NCBI GenBank assembly: GCA_938029215.1
Contig: CALHFG010000024.1
Span: 1-64,000, forward strand
Length of the DNA: 64,000 nucleotides
DNA from: an uncultured Acidimicrobiales bacterium
GTDB lineage: Bacteria > Actinomycetota > Acidimicrobiia > Acidimicrobiales > SZUA-35
Direction: 5' to 3'
Position 1 is the stretch's first letter. Every line of letters starts with the position of its first letter. The position numbers and the translations under genes were made by a program. Below, one piece after another: positions 27,302 through 36,820 of the stretch. The notes beneath the pieces are model-generated. The model was not told the DNA's origin, ran no database searches, and was given only the letters and a program-made list of their open reading frames with translations.

Positions 27302-27323
27302 GTTCGCTCTGGGCGCAGCGAAC
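27302..27323. other. Short inverted repeat between the quinone oxidoreductase and acyl-CoA dehydrogenase genes
   Basis: GTTCGCT (27302-27308) and AGCGAAC (27317-27323) form perfect 7-bp arms around an 8-nt loop, 21 bp after the oxidoreductase stop and 36 bp before the next GTG start. No T run follows, so it is a weak terminator candidate, an operator or an mRNA stabiliser. Confidence 0.4.
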
Positions 27324-27359
27324 TTCGGAGCCTCGATCGGTCTGCACTAGGTTCAGAGC

Positions 27360-28589
27360 GTGGCTATCGACTTCACCCTGACCCCTGAGATAGAAGAACT
27401 ACGCCAACGGGTGAGGACATTCATCGAGGGCACGGTGGCGCCCGCTGAACCCGAGGTCAAAGCACTCAAGGGGAGCGACAAGAAAGCGTACATCGCTGCG
27501 TTGATCGGTCTTCGTAAAGCGGCGCGCGCAGAGGGTTTGTGGCTCCCGCACATGGACGCCAAATGGGGCGGCATGGGCTTGGGACATGTGGAGCTTGCGA
27601 TGGTTCAGGCCGAGGCGGCCAAAAACTACTATGGACCCTGGGTGCTCAATTGCCAGGCGCCGGACGAAGGCAACATGCACACGTTGTCTCATTGGGCCAC
27701 CGAGGAACAGGCAGATACCTATCTGCGCCCACTGTGTGAAGGCCGGACGACCTCATGCTTTGCCATGACCGAGCCGGAGGTGGCCGGTTCAGACCCCACC
27801 TTGATTCGCACCAGTGCATACCAGGACGGGGATGAGTGGGTGATCAACGGCCACAAGTGGTTCATCTCCAACGCCCACCGAGCGAGCTTCGCCATTCTGA
27901 TTGCTCGGACCGAGGACAACCCCGACGAGGCACGGGCCGCCAATACGGCCTTCATCATCGATATACCGAGTGACGGCTGGAATGAAGTTCGCCAGATCGA
28001 GACGATGCATGGTTCCACCGGGCACTCCGAGATTGTGATCAAGGATCTACGGGTGCACCAGCGTCAGATGCTGGGCGGTCGGGGTCAGGGTCACCTGTTG
28101 GGACAGTATCGATTGGGCCCGGCGCGGCTGGCCCACTGCATGCGCTGGATCGCGCAGGCAGAAACGGCGCTCGACATGATGGTGGCTCGATCGCTTGATC
28201 GTTTTAGCCACGGATCGCTGTTGGCCGAAAAGCAGGGGGTCCAGTGGATGATCGCCGATTCGACAATGGAGCTCTACCAGTCAAAACTGATGGTCCTTCA
28301 CGCCGCCAGCAAGATCGATGCGGGTGAGGACTTCAAGAGCGAGGTCTCTATGGCCAAGCACTTCGTAGCGAATGCTCTGAATCGCATCATCGACCGCTCG
28401 ATCCAGGTCCACGGCGCGCTCGGATACAGCACCGACACTCCGCTGGCTCACATGTACCAACAGGCGCGCTGGGCGAGATTCGCTGACGGCGCCGACGAAG
28501 TACATCAGATGAGGATTGCTCAACGAACCATCGCGGCCTGGAAAAACCACGGAAGCACCCGCTGCGCCACCGGTGACCTGCCTATTTAG
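27360..28589 (+). CDS. Acyl-CoA dehydrogenase (ACAD10/11-like)
   Basis: A 409-residue protein with GTG start. It shows the three-domain acyl-CoA dehydrogenase layout with CFAMTEPEVAGSDPT in the FAD/substrate region, WVINGHKWFISNAHRA, and the C-terminal DRSIQVHGALGYSTDTPL. The region GQYRLGPARLAHCMRWIAQAE resembles the ACAD10/ACAD11 branch, which favours longer or hydroxylated acyl-CoAs. It likely feeds fatty acid beta-oxidation. No electron-transfer flavoprotein gene is nearby. Confidence 0.85.
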   Translation: MAIDFTLTPEIEELRQRVRTFIEGTVAPAEPEVKALKGSDKKAYIAALIGLRKAARAEGLWLPHMDAKWGGMGLGHVELAMVQAEAAKNYYGPWVLNCQAPDEGNMHTLSHWATEEQADTYLRPLCEGRTTSCFAMTEPEVAGSDPTLIRTSAYQDGDEWVINGHKWFISNAHRASFAILIARTEDNPDEARAANTAFIIDIPSDGWNEVRQIETMHGSTGHSEIVIKDLRVHQRQMLGGRGQGHLLGQYRLGPARLAHCMRWIAQAETALDMMVARSLDRFSHGSLLAEKQGVQWMIADSTMELYQSKLMVLHAASKIDAGEDFKSEVSMAKHFVANALNRIIDRSIQVHGALGYSTDTPLAHMYQQARWARFADGADEVHQMRIAQRTIAAWKNHGSTRCATGDLPI

Positions 28590-28681
28590 GGCAATTCTCC
28601 ATCGACAAGGGGGTCTATCCAGCTGGGGCTTGGGCGAAAACGCCTCTACAGTGCCTTTCAAATCGTTCCGACAAAAAGGCC

Positions 28682-31600
28682 GTGGTCAGAGGCCCAAAAA
28701 GCGGAGAGGTAGCGAGCACCGCTCATTCATCGCGCCCGGATCGCCCAACCCGAAGCAACCAGGACCCATCTAATTGGACCGCAAGCCCCTGGCTATCGCG
28801 CGCGATCCGATGGACCGCGATCCTTCTGCCGACCGTGTTGTCCTTTTTGGTCACGTTCATGGCGGCACGCAAATTCCCGATTGCCACGTCGGGCCTTTGG
28901 GCTCCGACCTGGTGGGCCTGTCTCTTTGCACTCGGACTGTCGGTACTGCTCGTGGCCGAGCGAGTCACTCGACGACTGCTTCCGCTCTCGGCGCTCTTCA
29001 AGCTGTCACTCATCTTTCCCGACGAGGCTCCGTCGCGTTTCGGCATCGCACTGAAGAGCAACAGCACCCGCAAGCTGGAGCGTCGCATTGCTGAAGTCCG
29101 AGAATCGGGATTCCCGAGCGAGGAAACCCAGTACGCCGAGACGATGCTCGAACTCGTCGCTGGCCTGTCGTTGCACGATCGTCTGACACGCGGCCACTCA
29201 GAACGGGTTCGTGCGTATACCGACATGATCGCGGAGGAAATGAATCTTCCTTCCGAAGAAGCGTCCAAGCTCCGCTGGGCATCGCTGCTTCATGACGTGG
29301 GCAAGATCTTTGTCCCGTCGGAGATCCTCAACAAGCCTGGGCGGCCCACCCGTGAAGAATGGGAAATACTGAAGTCCCATACGTGGAAGGGGGACGAGCT
29401 GATCGATCCGCTCCGTGACTTCCTGGGCGATTACAGCACGACCGTTCGGAACCACCACGAACGTTGGGATGGCGATGGCTACCCCGACCGACTAGCCGGA
29501 AAAGAAATCCCCATTGGCGCCAGGATCGTCGCTGTCGCTGATGCCTACGACGTAATGACGTCGGCCAGAAGCTACAAGGAACCTCGGCCGGCCAAAGAGG
29601 CACGAGCCGAAATCGCTGCCTGTGCCGGCAGCCAGTTCGACCCGACAGTCGCCAGAGCATTTTTGAACATCGGCCTAGGACGCCTGCGATTCGCCGCAGG
29701 CCCACTGAGCTGGGCTGCGAACTTCCAGGCCGCAACACAAATTCCCATCGCACCCGCGATGCAGCCAGTCATTGCTGCCGGTTCGGCGATGGCCGCCACC
29801 GCAACAGCGGTGGCTCTTTCGCTGTCTCCGGCCACGCCCGATCTCGCCTTCCCGGAGCCAGCCGTCGTCACGGTTCCTATCACCACACCGGCCACCACGA
29901 TTCCAACGACCACCACTACCATCCCTACGACTACAACGACTATCGACCCTCAGCCCGATCCCCAGCCAATCCTGCGGCGCGTGGACGAGGATGGGGAAGT
30001 CACGATCGAGCGAGCGATCTTCGATGCGGCGGCCAGCGATCTCGACAGCCCCGGGGAAGACCTCACCTTCGCAATCCTGTCCGAGCCTGACCCCGGAGTC
30101 GGAACACTGGTGGTCGAAAAGGACGCTGATGGCCAGCTCGTTTCTGTCTCGTTCGTTCCAGCACCGAACGTCAACGGTTCCACCGTCGTGGACTACGGGG
30201 TGTGCGACGCAGACGGCAACTGTGGACGTGGAACGGTGGAGTTCACCATTGTGGCCGTCAACGATGCACCAATCGCTGTTGGCGAGACTCCGCCCAGCCT
30301 GAATGAGGATGAGTCATTCCGATTCTCCGATGCACAAATCTTGTCCAACGACTCCGACGTCGAGAACGAGGCCTTGGAGGTCAACTGGGGCACGCTTCCA
30401 GCCGGAGCCACTGTCTCGAACGATGACATCACCTTCTTCCGAGCAAACTTTGCGGGCACGATCTCACTTCCCTACCGGGTCTGTACCCCAGCAGGGATGT
30501 GCTCGGACCCGGTCTCCATCGACCTTACGTATCTCCCTATCAACGACGCTCCAACCGCAAACCCAGACCAGCTGAGCGTGACCGAGGAGTCCTCGACTGA
30601 ACTCCTTTCCACCATGGTCCTCGCCAACGACAGCGACGCTGAGGGCGACCCGTTGACCGTCAAATGGCCGACCCAGGCGTACCTCGACACAAACTCGGTT
30701 CCGCCGGTCTTCACACCGCCGCCAGACTTCAATGGTGTGCTCGAGCTCAGCTACGAGGCGTGCGACCCGTCGCTATGCAGCAATGGAAAACTGAGCGTCA
30801 CCGTGACCGGGGTCAACGACCAACCTGTGGCGAACGATGACACACTGAGCGCTACCGAAGACACCCCGTTGGCTCTCGAACCGACACTGGTGCTCGGGAA
30901 CGACACCGACGTCGAAGGCGACACGTTGACCGTCACCTGGTCGCCGCAGGCAGGGATCGACTCGACAACTACTCCAACCACCTTCACCCCTCCTCAGGAC
31001 TTCAACGGTTCGACCACGCTCCAGTACTCGGCCTGCGACCCTGGTGGCCTGTGCGATTCCGGCACCGTGACCGTCCAGGTTTCAGCTGTTGATGATCTAC
31101 CGGTAGCGGTCGGCGAGACCCCTGCGCCGGTCGACGAGGACACCGACTTCGTAGTGTCCGACGCCGCCCTACTCGCCAACGACGTCGACGTCGATGGCGA
31201 CACGCTTTCTATCCAGTGGGGAGCGCCCTCGGTTCCCGGCGGGACCCTCGATGCCTCCGGCGGGCAGCTTCAATACACCCCACCCGTGGATTATGACGGT
31301 CCGGTCACGCTGCCCTACCAGGTCTGCTCGGCCCCAGACCGGTGCTCGTCACCGGTCGATCTTGCGCTTTGGTTCTCCCAGGTCGATGACCTACCTGTTG
31401 CCAATGGCGAGGTTCCGGCGGCACAGGACGAGGACACTCCGTTTGTTACCAACTCGTTTGGCTTGCTTGCCAACGACTCCGACACCGAGGGCGACCCCCT
31501 CACGCTCGAGTTTGGAACTCCTTCGGTCACCGGTGGGACGCTCGATATCGCAACATCGATCACCTACACCCCGCCGGCGGACTTCGTTGGAACCGTACTG

Positions 31601-33694
31601 ATTCCCTACCAGGCCTGCAGTGCCCCTGGGGTATGTTCGAACGTTGTCAACATCGAACTGACGTTCAACAACGTGAACGACGATCCATCGATTGCGCTCA
31701 CGCCATACCCGGCCCCAGGCGTCGAGAGCCAGCCAACGACAGTTACGTTTGCCGATCTCATCGCCAATACATCAGACATCGACAACCCACAATCAGATCT
31801 GTCGGTGTCCATCACCTCCGCACTGCCCGGACTGACCGTCACCGCAACCGACTTCACCTACCTCCCGACCTTCGGCGCTACCGATTCTGCAACGGTCACC
31901 TACGTCGTCTGCGACCTCGAGCCGGCGTGTGTCCCGGGGAGCGTCGAGCTGACCTTTACCCCGGTTGATGACCCGCCTGCTGCGCTGGACGACAGTCGCA
32001 CGATCAACGAGGACGGCTCCGCCTCACTGTCCCGAGCGGAGATGATTGCCCTTGCGGCCGACATCGACACCGCCGGAACCGACCTTTCCTTTACGTTCAC
32101 CCCACCACCGGCGGCCGTTGCGGTGCTCCTTGTCAACTCCGCTCCAGACGGCTCGTTCGACAGCGTTACGGCCGTTCCACCAAACGACTACAACGGGCAA
32201 TTCAGTTTCCCCTACGAGGTGTGCGATCTGACCAGCTGTGCAACCGGGCTGATCACCATTGACGTCACGCCGATCAACGATCCACCCGTTGTAGGCGTCT
32301 CTCCCTACAACGTCCAGGGAACAGAATCTCAGCCGGTCACCGTGACCCGCGCCGAGCTGTCAGCCCTCGCAACCGACGTCGACAGTCTCGACGCCAACCG
32401 AACCATCAGTTTCGTTGCGCCAACGGACCCACGGTTCTTCCAGGACCTCACCGGCTTTACGTGGACGCCCAGTGACGACAGCGTCGCTCCCGTCACGATC
32501 GACTACCTCGCCTGTGACAACGAGGTGGACAACCAATGTGGGCCCGGACGGGTCATCCTCAACTTCACGCCGGTCGACGACCCGCCCGTTGCCAACCCGA
32601 TTCCTGTGGTCCTGGCAGAAGACACCATCCTGTATATGCCGAACTCCTCGTTCGCAGGGTTCATCACCGATCCCGATTCTCCGGTGAGTGATCTAACGAT
32701 CACCGTCACCACGATCTCCCCTGCGGATTCCGTCGGTATCCTCGTCCTTCCCAACAGCGATCTTGTCATGACGCCGTTCCCTGACTTCTCTGGGCCCGTC
32801 ACCGCCGCCTACACCGTCTGTGACCTCACCAGCTGTGTGGACTCGAGCTTCAACATTGTCGTTACCGCCGACAACGACCTGCCCGAGCTCACCGGTCCCC
32901 CGTCGCCCACCTCGACACTGTCTAGTGATCCAGTCACGCTGCCCCAGGACTTCACCTACGACGACGCCGACGGCGACACCGCGTACCCGGTCCCACTTGC
33001 GCCCAGCAGTGGTTCGGTGGCGGTGCTGCCCGACGACAGCATCGTGTACACACCGGTTCCCGGGTTCGATGGGGTTGTCACGATTCCCTTCACCTTGTGC
33101 GATCAAGACGCGTGCACTCCAACCGCAGTTGGGTCCTGGGAAGTGACCGTCTCCAATCCGTCGTTGACCCTGTTCCTCACGAATCCCGGTAGCGGCGACA
33201 CGGCACACTCACCCATCCTCGCCTTGAGCACCACCGCTCCGGTTGATCCAACGCTCGCCGATTACGACAACGACCGCAACTCCCTCGCTGGGCTCACGAT
33301 CCGCCAGAGCCTTGAATCCCTCGCATCTGACGACGACGAGGATCACCAGGACTGGTACTTCACCGGAAGCGGCAACGACATCCTCTCAGGACCGGTAACG
33401 CTCGACCTCTGGGTTGCTGACAACGACTTCGATACGTCCGAATATCTCGCGATAGATGCCCAGTTGGCGGTGTGCGATGCTGGCAGCTGCACCACGCTAG
33501 GTACGCAGCGGTGGGAAGCGTTCGCCACCACAGGGTTCGCTCCGGTGACCATCGACTTTGGGTCGATCTCGACCGAACTCACCGGCACCGAGCAGTTGCG
33601 ACTGCGACTCGCCGTACCCGATCCGGTGGCCAAGAGCCGAGTCGTCATCGCCTATGACACGACCGCATACCCGGCGGCGCTGAACATCAACTAA
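28682..33694 (+). CDS. Giant HD-GYP membrane protein with about eleven extracellular cadherin/Ig-like repeats
   Basis: A 1670-residue protein with GTG start. Two membrane helices lie at about 43-62 and 72-92, and an HD-GYP domain at about 150-335 has H204-D205 in LLHDVGK, HHERWDGDGYPD at 259-270 and AVADAYDVMTS. The HD-GYP family hydrolyses cyclic di-GMP. A weaker hydrophobic segment at about 356-382 precedes a Thr/Pro-rich linker (about 400-421). About eleven beta-sandwich repeats of roughly 90-105 residues follow, each starting VNDxPxA or similar with an ANDxD turn and carrying a closely spaced Cys pair. The last 170 residues form a different domain. The layout implies cytoplasmic HD-GYP and exterior repeats, so either outside sensing controls c-di-GMP breakdown or the enzyme is tied to an adhesin. 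The second crossing is inferred. Confidence 0.85.
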   Translation: MVRGPKSGEVASTAHSSRPDRPTRSNQDPSNWTASPWLSRAIRWTAILLPTVLSFLVTFMAARKFPIATSGLWAPTWWACLFALGLSVLLVAERVTRRLLPLSALFKLSLIFPDEAPSRFGIALKSNSTRKLERRIAEVRESGFPSEETQYAETMLELVAGLSLHDRLTRGHSERVRAYTDMIAEEMNLPSEEASKLRWASLLHDVGKIFVPSEILNKPGRPTREEWEILKSHTWKGDELIDPLRDFLGDYSTTVRNHHERWDGDGYPDRLAGKEIPIGARIVAVADAYDVMTSARSYKEPRPAKEARAEIAACAGSQFDPTVARAFLNIGLGRLRFAAGPLSWAANFQAATQIPIAPAMQPVIAAGSAMAATATAVALSLSPATPDLAFPEPAVVTVPITTPATTIPTTTTTIPTTTTTIDPQPDPQPILRRVDEDGEVTIERAIFDAAASDLDSPGEDLTFAILSEPDPGVGTLVVEKDADGQLVSVSFVPAPNVNGSTVVDYGVCDADGNCGRGTVEFTIVAVNDAPIAVGETPPSLNEDESFRFSDAQILSNDSDVENEALEVNWGTLPAGATVSNDDITFFRANFAGTISLPYRVCTPAGMCSDPVSIDLTYLPINDAPTANPDQLSVTEESSTELLSTMVLANDSDAEGDPLTVKWPTQAYLDTNSVPPVFTPPPDFNGVLELSYEACDPSLCSNGKLSVTVTGVNDQPVANDDTLSATEDTPLALEPTLVLGNDTDVEGDTLTVTWSPQAGIDSTTTPTTFTPPQDFNGSTTLQYSACDPGGLCDSGTVTVQVSAVDDLPVAVGETPAPVDEDTDFVVSDAALLANDVDVDGDTLSIQWGAPSVPGGTLDASGGQLQYTPPVDYDGPVTLPYQVCSAPDRCSSPVDLALWFSQVDDLPVANGEVPAAQDEDTPFVTNSFGLLANDSDTEGDPLTLEFGTPSVTGGTLDIATSITYTPPADFVGTVLIPYQACSAPGVCSNVVNIELTFNNVNDDPSIALTPYPAPGVESQPTTVTFADLIANTSDIDNPQSDLSVSITSALPGLTVTATDFTYLPTFGATDSATVTYVVCDLEPACVPGSVELTFTPVDDPPAALDDSRTINEDGSASLSRAEMIALAADIDTAGTDLSFTFTPPPAAVAVLLVNSAPDGSFDSVTAVPPNDYNGQFSFPYEVCDLTSCATGLITIDVTPINDPPVVGVSPYNVQGTESQPVTVTRAELSALATDVDSLDANRTISFVAPTDPRFFQDLTGFTWTPSDDSVAPVTIDYLACDNEVDNQCGPGRVILNFTPVDDPPVANPIPVVLAEDTILYMPNSSFAGFITDPDSPVSDLTITVTTISPADSVGILVLPNSDLVMTPFPDFSGPVTAAYTVCDLTSCVDSSFNIVVTADNDLPELTGPPSPTSTLSSDPVTLPQDFTYDDADGDTAYPVPLAPSSGSVAVLPDDSIVYTPVPGFDGVVTIPFTLCDQDACTPTAVGSWEVTVSNPSLTLFLTNPGSGDTAHSPILALSTTAPVDPTLADYDNDRNSLAGLTIRQSLESLASDDDEDHQDWYFTGSGNDILSGPVTLDLWVADNDFDTSEYLAIDAQLAVCDAGSCTTLGTQRWEAFATTGFAPVTIDFGSISTELTGTEQLRLRLAVPDPVAKSRVVIAYDTTAYPAALNIN

Positions 33695-34818
33695 GTGCCA
33701 CCAGGAAGTGTGAACGGCAACGACGTCAGCGAGGCGCCCACCCAACCAGTCTGACTCTCAACCTCCACGGGATCGCCAGCCTCGACCACCTCGGTTCGTA
33801 CCTGACCTAAGCCGATCGTCTTCCCCAGCCGGGGCGACTTGACGAGGGCAGCCAAGGTGCCTACCTGCTCACCGTCTTGATAAATGGCGGTGCGCCTGTC
33901 GGACATCAGCATTCCGGCTCCGTCGCCCTCGACGATGAGCCCGACCATCAGCCGCTTTGGTCCCTCGGCCGCAATTCGTGCCAGCGCAGCTTTTCCAATG
34001 AAGTCCGCCTCGATGTGGGGATGAACGTACTTCCCCATCATGGCTTCGTACGGGCTGGAGTCGGGTGTGGTGTCCCCGCCCCACGACAACAGGCCGCTTT
34101 CGACTCGTTCAACTGCGTTCGGGGCGCCCGGACCGATGCCGTATTTTTGCCCTGCGGCGGCAACCGCTTCCCAAAGTTCGTCACCTCGGGATCCATCTTG
34201 GAGAAAGAGCTCGAACCCACCCTGTTTGCTCCAGCCCGATCGGCAAAGCACCAACGGAATCGGGTCCGTTTCGGGGGCTATCGACAATGAGGTCTCGATG
34301 AACCAGAAGTACTTCAGGGACCGAATTTCCTCGGAAAATAGTTCGGCGACGAGATCTTCGGCTTTGGGCCCCTGCACCGCGAGCGGAGACACATCAGGTT
34401 CGGTGACCCGAACATCGAAACCTTTCTCGTGGGCGATGGCTTTGCACCACAGGAGCATGTCGTTGTCCGCCAGCGAGAACCAGTACCGCCCGCCGGATAG
34501 CTTGAGCAAAACGGGGTCGTTGAGGATACGTCCCTCATAGTCGCACATCGCAATGTACTTGCCCTGACCTTCGACCATCTTCGACAGATCTCGAGACGAG
34601 AGGTATTGCACACACGCGTCCGCATCAGGGCCCTCCACTTGCACCTGACGCTCTGCGGCCACGTCCCACATAGACACGCCATTGATCAGACGGTCATACT
34701 CGGCCTCTAGATCGCCATAGGTGATCGGCATCAACATCTTGTTGTACACGGTGAACGCCGACGCGCCAGCAGCGAGGGTTGACCGATAGTACGGCGACTG
34801 CCGAATGCGGGGACTCAT
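33691..34818 (-). CDS. dmdA: DmdA-like GcvT-family demethylase (candidate dimethylsulfoniopropionate demethylase)
   Basis: A protein of 375 residues from the ATG at 34818; an upstream in-frame ATG at 34866 is possible. It belongs to the aminomethyltransferase fold, binding tetrahydrofolate. Segments MWDVAAERQVQVEGPDA, RDLSKMVEGQGKYI, LNDPVLLKLSGGRYWFSLAD, DVSPLAVQGPKAEDL and RSGWSKQGGFELFL closely resemble what I recall of DmdA, which moves a methyl group from DMSP to THF, giving methylmercaptopropionate. No dmdB, dmdC or dmdD follows. Divergence among DmdA-like proteins means glycine or sarcosine-type substrates cannot be excluded. It overlaps the HD-GYP gene by 4 bp tail-to-tail. Confidence 0.72.
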   Translation of the reverse strand: MSPRIRQSPYYRSTLAAGASAFTVYNKMLMPITYGDLEAEYDRLINGVSMWDVAAERQVQVEGPDADACVQYLSSRDLSKMVEGQGKYIAMCDYEGRILNDPVLLKLSGGRYWFSLADNDMLLWCKAIAHEKGFDVRVTEPDVSPLAVQGPKAEDLVAELFSEEIRSLKYFWFIETSLSIAPETDPIPLVLCRSGWSKQGGFELFLQDGSRGDELWEAVAAAGQKYGIGPGAPNAVERVESGLLSWGGDTTPDSSPYEAMMGKYVHPHIEADFIGKAALARIAAEGPKRLMVGLIVEGDGAGMLMSDRRTAIYQDGEQVGTLAALVKSPRLGKTIGLGQVRTEVVEAGDPVEVESQTGWVGASLTSLPFTLPGGT

Positions 34819-34879
34819 GGCAAGTTTCACGAGCAGCAGTGTCGCAAATTTCGGCGGCTCACGCACGTACTCTGGGGAG

Positions 34880-35341
34880 ATGAATGATGGGCAAATTGGC
34901 TGGGGATTCGTTGGGGTTCAGATCGTGCTGTTACTCGCCGTGATCTTCGGACCGGCCGGAGACGATTGGAGTCAGCCGGGGTGGCTGCGAATCCTTACCT
35001 TGGCTGTTCGGGTTATCGGTTTCGCGATCCTGGTCGCGGGTGCGTTGGGACTCGGATCCAGCCTTACGCCGACCCCTGTTCCGGTAGACACCGGGAGCCT
35101 CAAAACCGGCGGTTTGTACGGTCTCATGCGCCATCCGATTTACACCGGAGTCATGCTGATCGTCATTGGCAGCGTCATGGGTTCAAGCAGCTTCATTCGG
35201 GCGGCGTTTGGTGCAGTCACCATCGTGTTCTTCAACGTCAAGGCCAGATGGGAAGAACGGAAACTGATCGAGCACTACCCCGAGTATCCGGCGTACGCAT
35301 CGGTCGTGCCTCGGTTCATCCCCAACCCCACCAAGGCGTAA
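34880..35341 (+). CDS. Isoprenylcysteine/phospholipid methyltransferase-like membrane protein
   Basis: A protein of 153 residues from the ATG at 34880; the upstream extension to 34805 crosses the dmdA-like start and looks non-coding. Three to four membrane helices are visible. The C-terminal SAM-binding signature GLYGLMRHPIYTGVMLI, followed by RWEERKLIEHYPEYPAYA, defines the ICMT/PEMT-like superfamily. The substrate may be a lipid or small molecule. 21 bp before the amidase gene, so co-transcription is possible. Confidence 0.82.
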   Translation: MNDGQIGWGFVGVQIVLLLAVIFGPAGDDWSQPGWLRILTLAVRVIGFAILVAGALGLGSSLTPTPVPVDTGSLKTGGLYGLMRHPIYTGVMLIVIGSVMGSSSFIRAAFGAVTIVFFNVKARWEERKLIEHYPEYPAYASVVPRFIPNPTKA

Positions 35342-35362
35342 ACCCTGCTCTACCCTGCAGAG

Positions 35363-36817
35363 ATGGATCTCGACTCACTCACCGCAGCGACGGCCGTCCG
35401 CGCCATGAAGGCGGGCACGCTGTCCAGCGTCGAACTACTAGATGCTCAAGTCTCCGCGATGGAAAAGCACAACCCGGTCGTGAACGCGGTAGTTGCAGAT
35501 GCAATAGAAAGTGCTCAGGCGGCGGCAAAGAACGCCGACCACCGGCGTAACGCCGGCGAAGAACTGGGAGCCCTCTCGGGCCTTCCGTTGACCATCAAGG
35601 ACACCTTCGAAACCGTGGGCCTACCGACGACCGCAGGCTCAACCACACTCGAAGGCTATGTGGCCGAGACCGACGCGGACGTTGTCAAGGCGATGCGGAA
35701 TAACGGTGCCATTCTTTTCGGCAAGACGAATGTTCCGCTCTTCGCCGGAGATCACCAGACCTACAACGATGTGTATGGCCGCACCAACAACCCGTGGGAT
35801 CCCGAGCGAACCGCAGGGGGGTCCTCCGGTGGTGCAGCCGTTGCGGTCGCTACCGGAATGTCGCTGGCTGAGTTTGGCAGCGACATCGGCGGCAGCATTC
35901 GCCAACCTGCTCACATGAACGGGATCTTCGGACTAAAGCCGAGCCATGGTGTGTTGTCGACTCGTGGCCACATTCCGGGACCGCCGGGAAGTATGGACCA
36001 CGGTGACCTTAAGGTCGTCGGGCCGCTTGGCCGGTCGGTCGATGACCTCGAACTCCTCCTGCGCACTGCCCTCACTATCGGCTCCTTCCGTGGGATTCCG
36101 GGGGCAGCCCTGCCCGCAAGCGATGGCCCGCCCGAGCCGGCCGCGCTTCGCCTCGGGATCTGGGCCGATGAATCGATAGCAATGGTTGCGGCCGCGTGCC
36201 GCAAGACCGTCCTCCGCATCGGTTCAGAGATGGAGTCGGCCGGAGCCACCATTACTGAAAAGGCTCGACCCAAGGTGCTGCCCGGGAACCTATACAGCAC
36301 CTATCTCTCGCTTCTGTGGCCTGTGGTCGGTGCCGGGATGCCAGACGATGTCTGGCACGATCTGGACCGTCAGGCCCGGGCCGCGGATCCTGAAGACATG
36401 TCGTCGGTCGCCCCCAAGCTGATGACCGCGAGCCACAAGGCATGGCTTCGCGCCAATGAGGCGCGAGCCAAAATCGAAGTGCTCTGGGCTACGGCGTTTG
36501 AAGAAGTTGATGCCTTCTTGATGCCCGTTGCACCTACGCAACCGTTCTTACACAACACCGAGAAGCAGTACATGGAGCGCATGGTCGATGTCGATGGCAT
36601 CAACCGGCCGTATATGGACACCCTCTACTGGGCAGGCCTGGCGACGGCTGCCGGTCTGCCATCGGTTGTCATCCCCGCGACACCAATGAACGGACTGCCG
36701 GTCGGCATCCAGATCGTCGGACCCAAGTACTCTGACTTCAGGCTGCTCGACATCGCTCGGACAATTTGTGACGTCACCGGATCGAGGTTCGTCCCACCAC
36801 CGCTGCAAGAGCCCTAG
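35363..36817 (+). CDS. Amidase-signature-family hydrolase
   Basis: A 484-residue protein with the Ser-cisSer-Lys triad: K79 in LPLTIKDTFE, a serine in TAGGSSGGAAVAVA (S154 or S155) and nucleophile S178 in SDIGGSIRQPA. Length is typical for the family. It hydrolyses a carboxamide; the substrate is not predictable. There is no GatB or GatC neighbour and the C-terminal half differs from GatA, so a tRNA amidotransferase role is unlikely. Confidence 0.88.
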   Translation: MDLDSLTAATAVRAMKAGTLSSVELLDAQVSAMEKHNPVVNAVVADAIESAQAAAKNADHRRNAGEELGALSGLPLTIKDTFETVGLPTTAGSTTLEGYVAETDADVVKAMRNNGAILFGKTNVPLFAGDHQTYNDVYGRTNNPWDPERTAGGSSGGAAVAVATGMSLAEFGSDIGGSIRQPAHMNGIFGLKPSHGVLSTRGHIPGPPGSMDHGDLKVVGPLGRSVDDLELLLRTALTIGSFRGIPGAALPASDGPPEPAALRLGIWADESIAMVAAACRKTVLRIGSEMESAGATITEKARPKVLPGNLYSTYLSLLWPVVGAGMPDDVWHDLDRQARAADPEDMSSVAPKLMTASHKAWLRANEARAKIEVLWATAFEEVDAFLMPVAPTQPFLHNTEKQYMERMVDVDGINRPYMDTLYWAGLATAAGLPSVVIPATPMNGLPVGIQIVGPKYSDFRLLDIARTICDVTGSRFVPPPLQEP

Positions 36818-36820
36818 CCC

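Noticed and set aside
29879-29944. Thr-codon-rich ACC/ACG stretch as a DNA microsatellite
   Set aside because: It is explained by the Thr/Pro-rich linker of the encoded protein; codons vary, so selection on the protein is the simpler cause.
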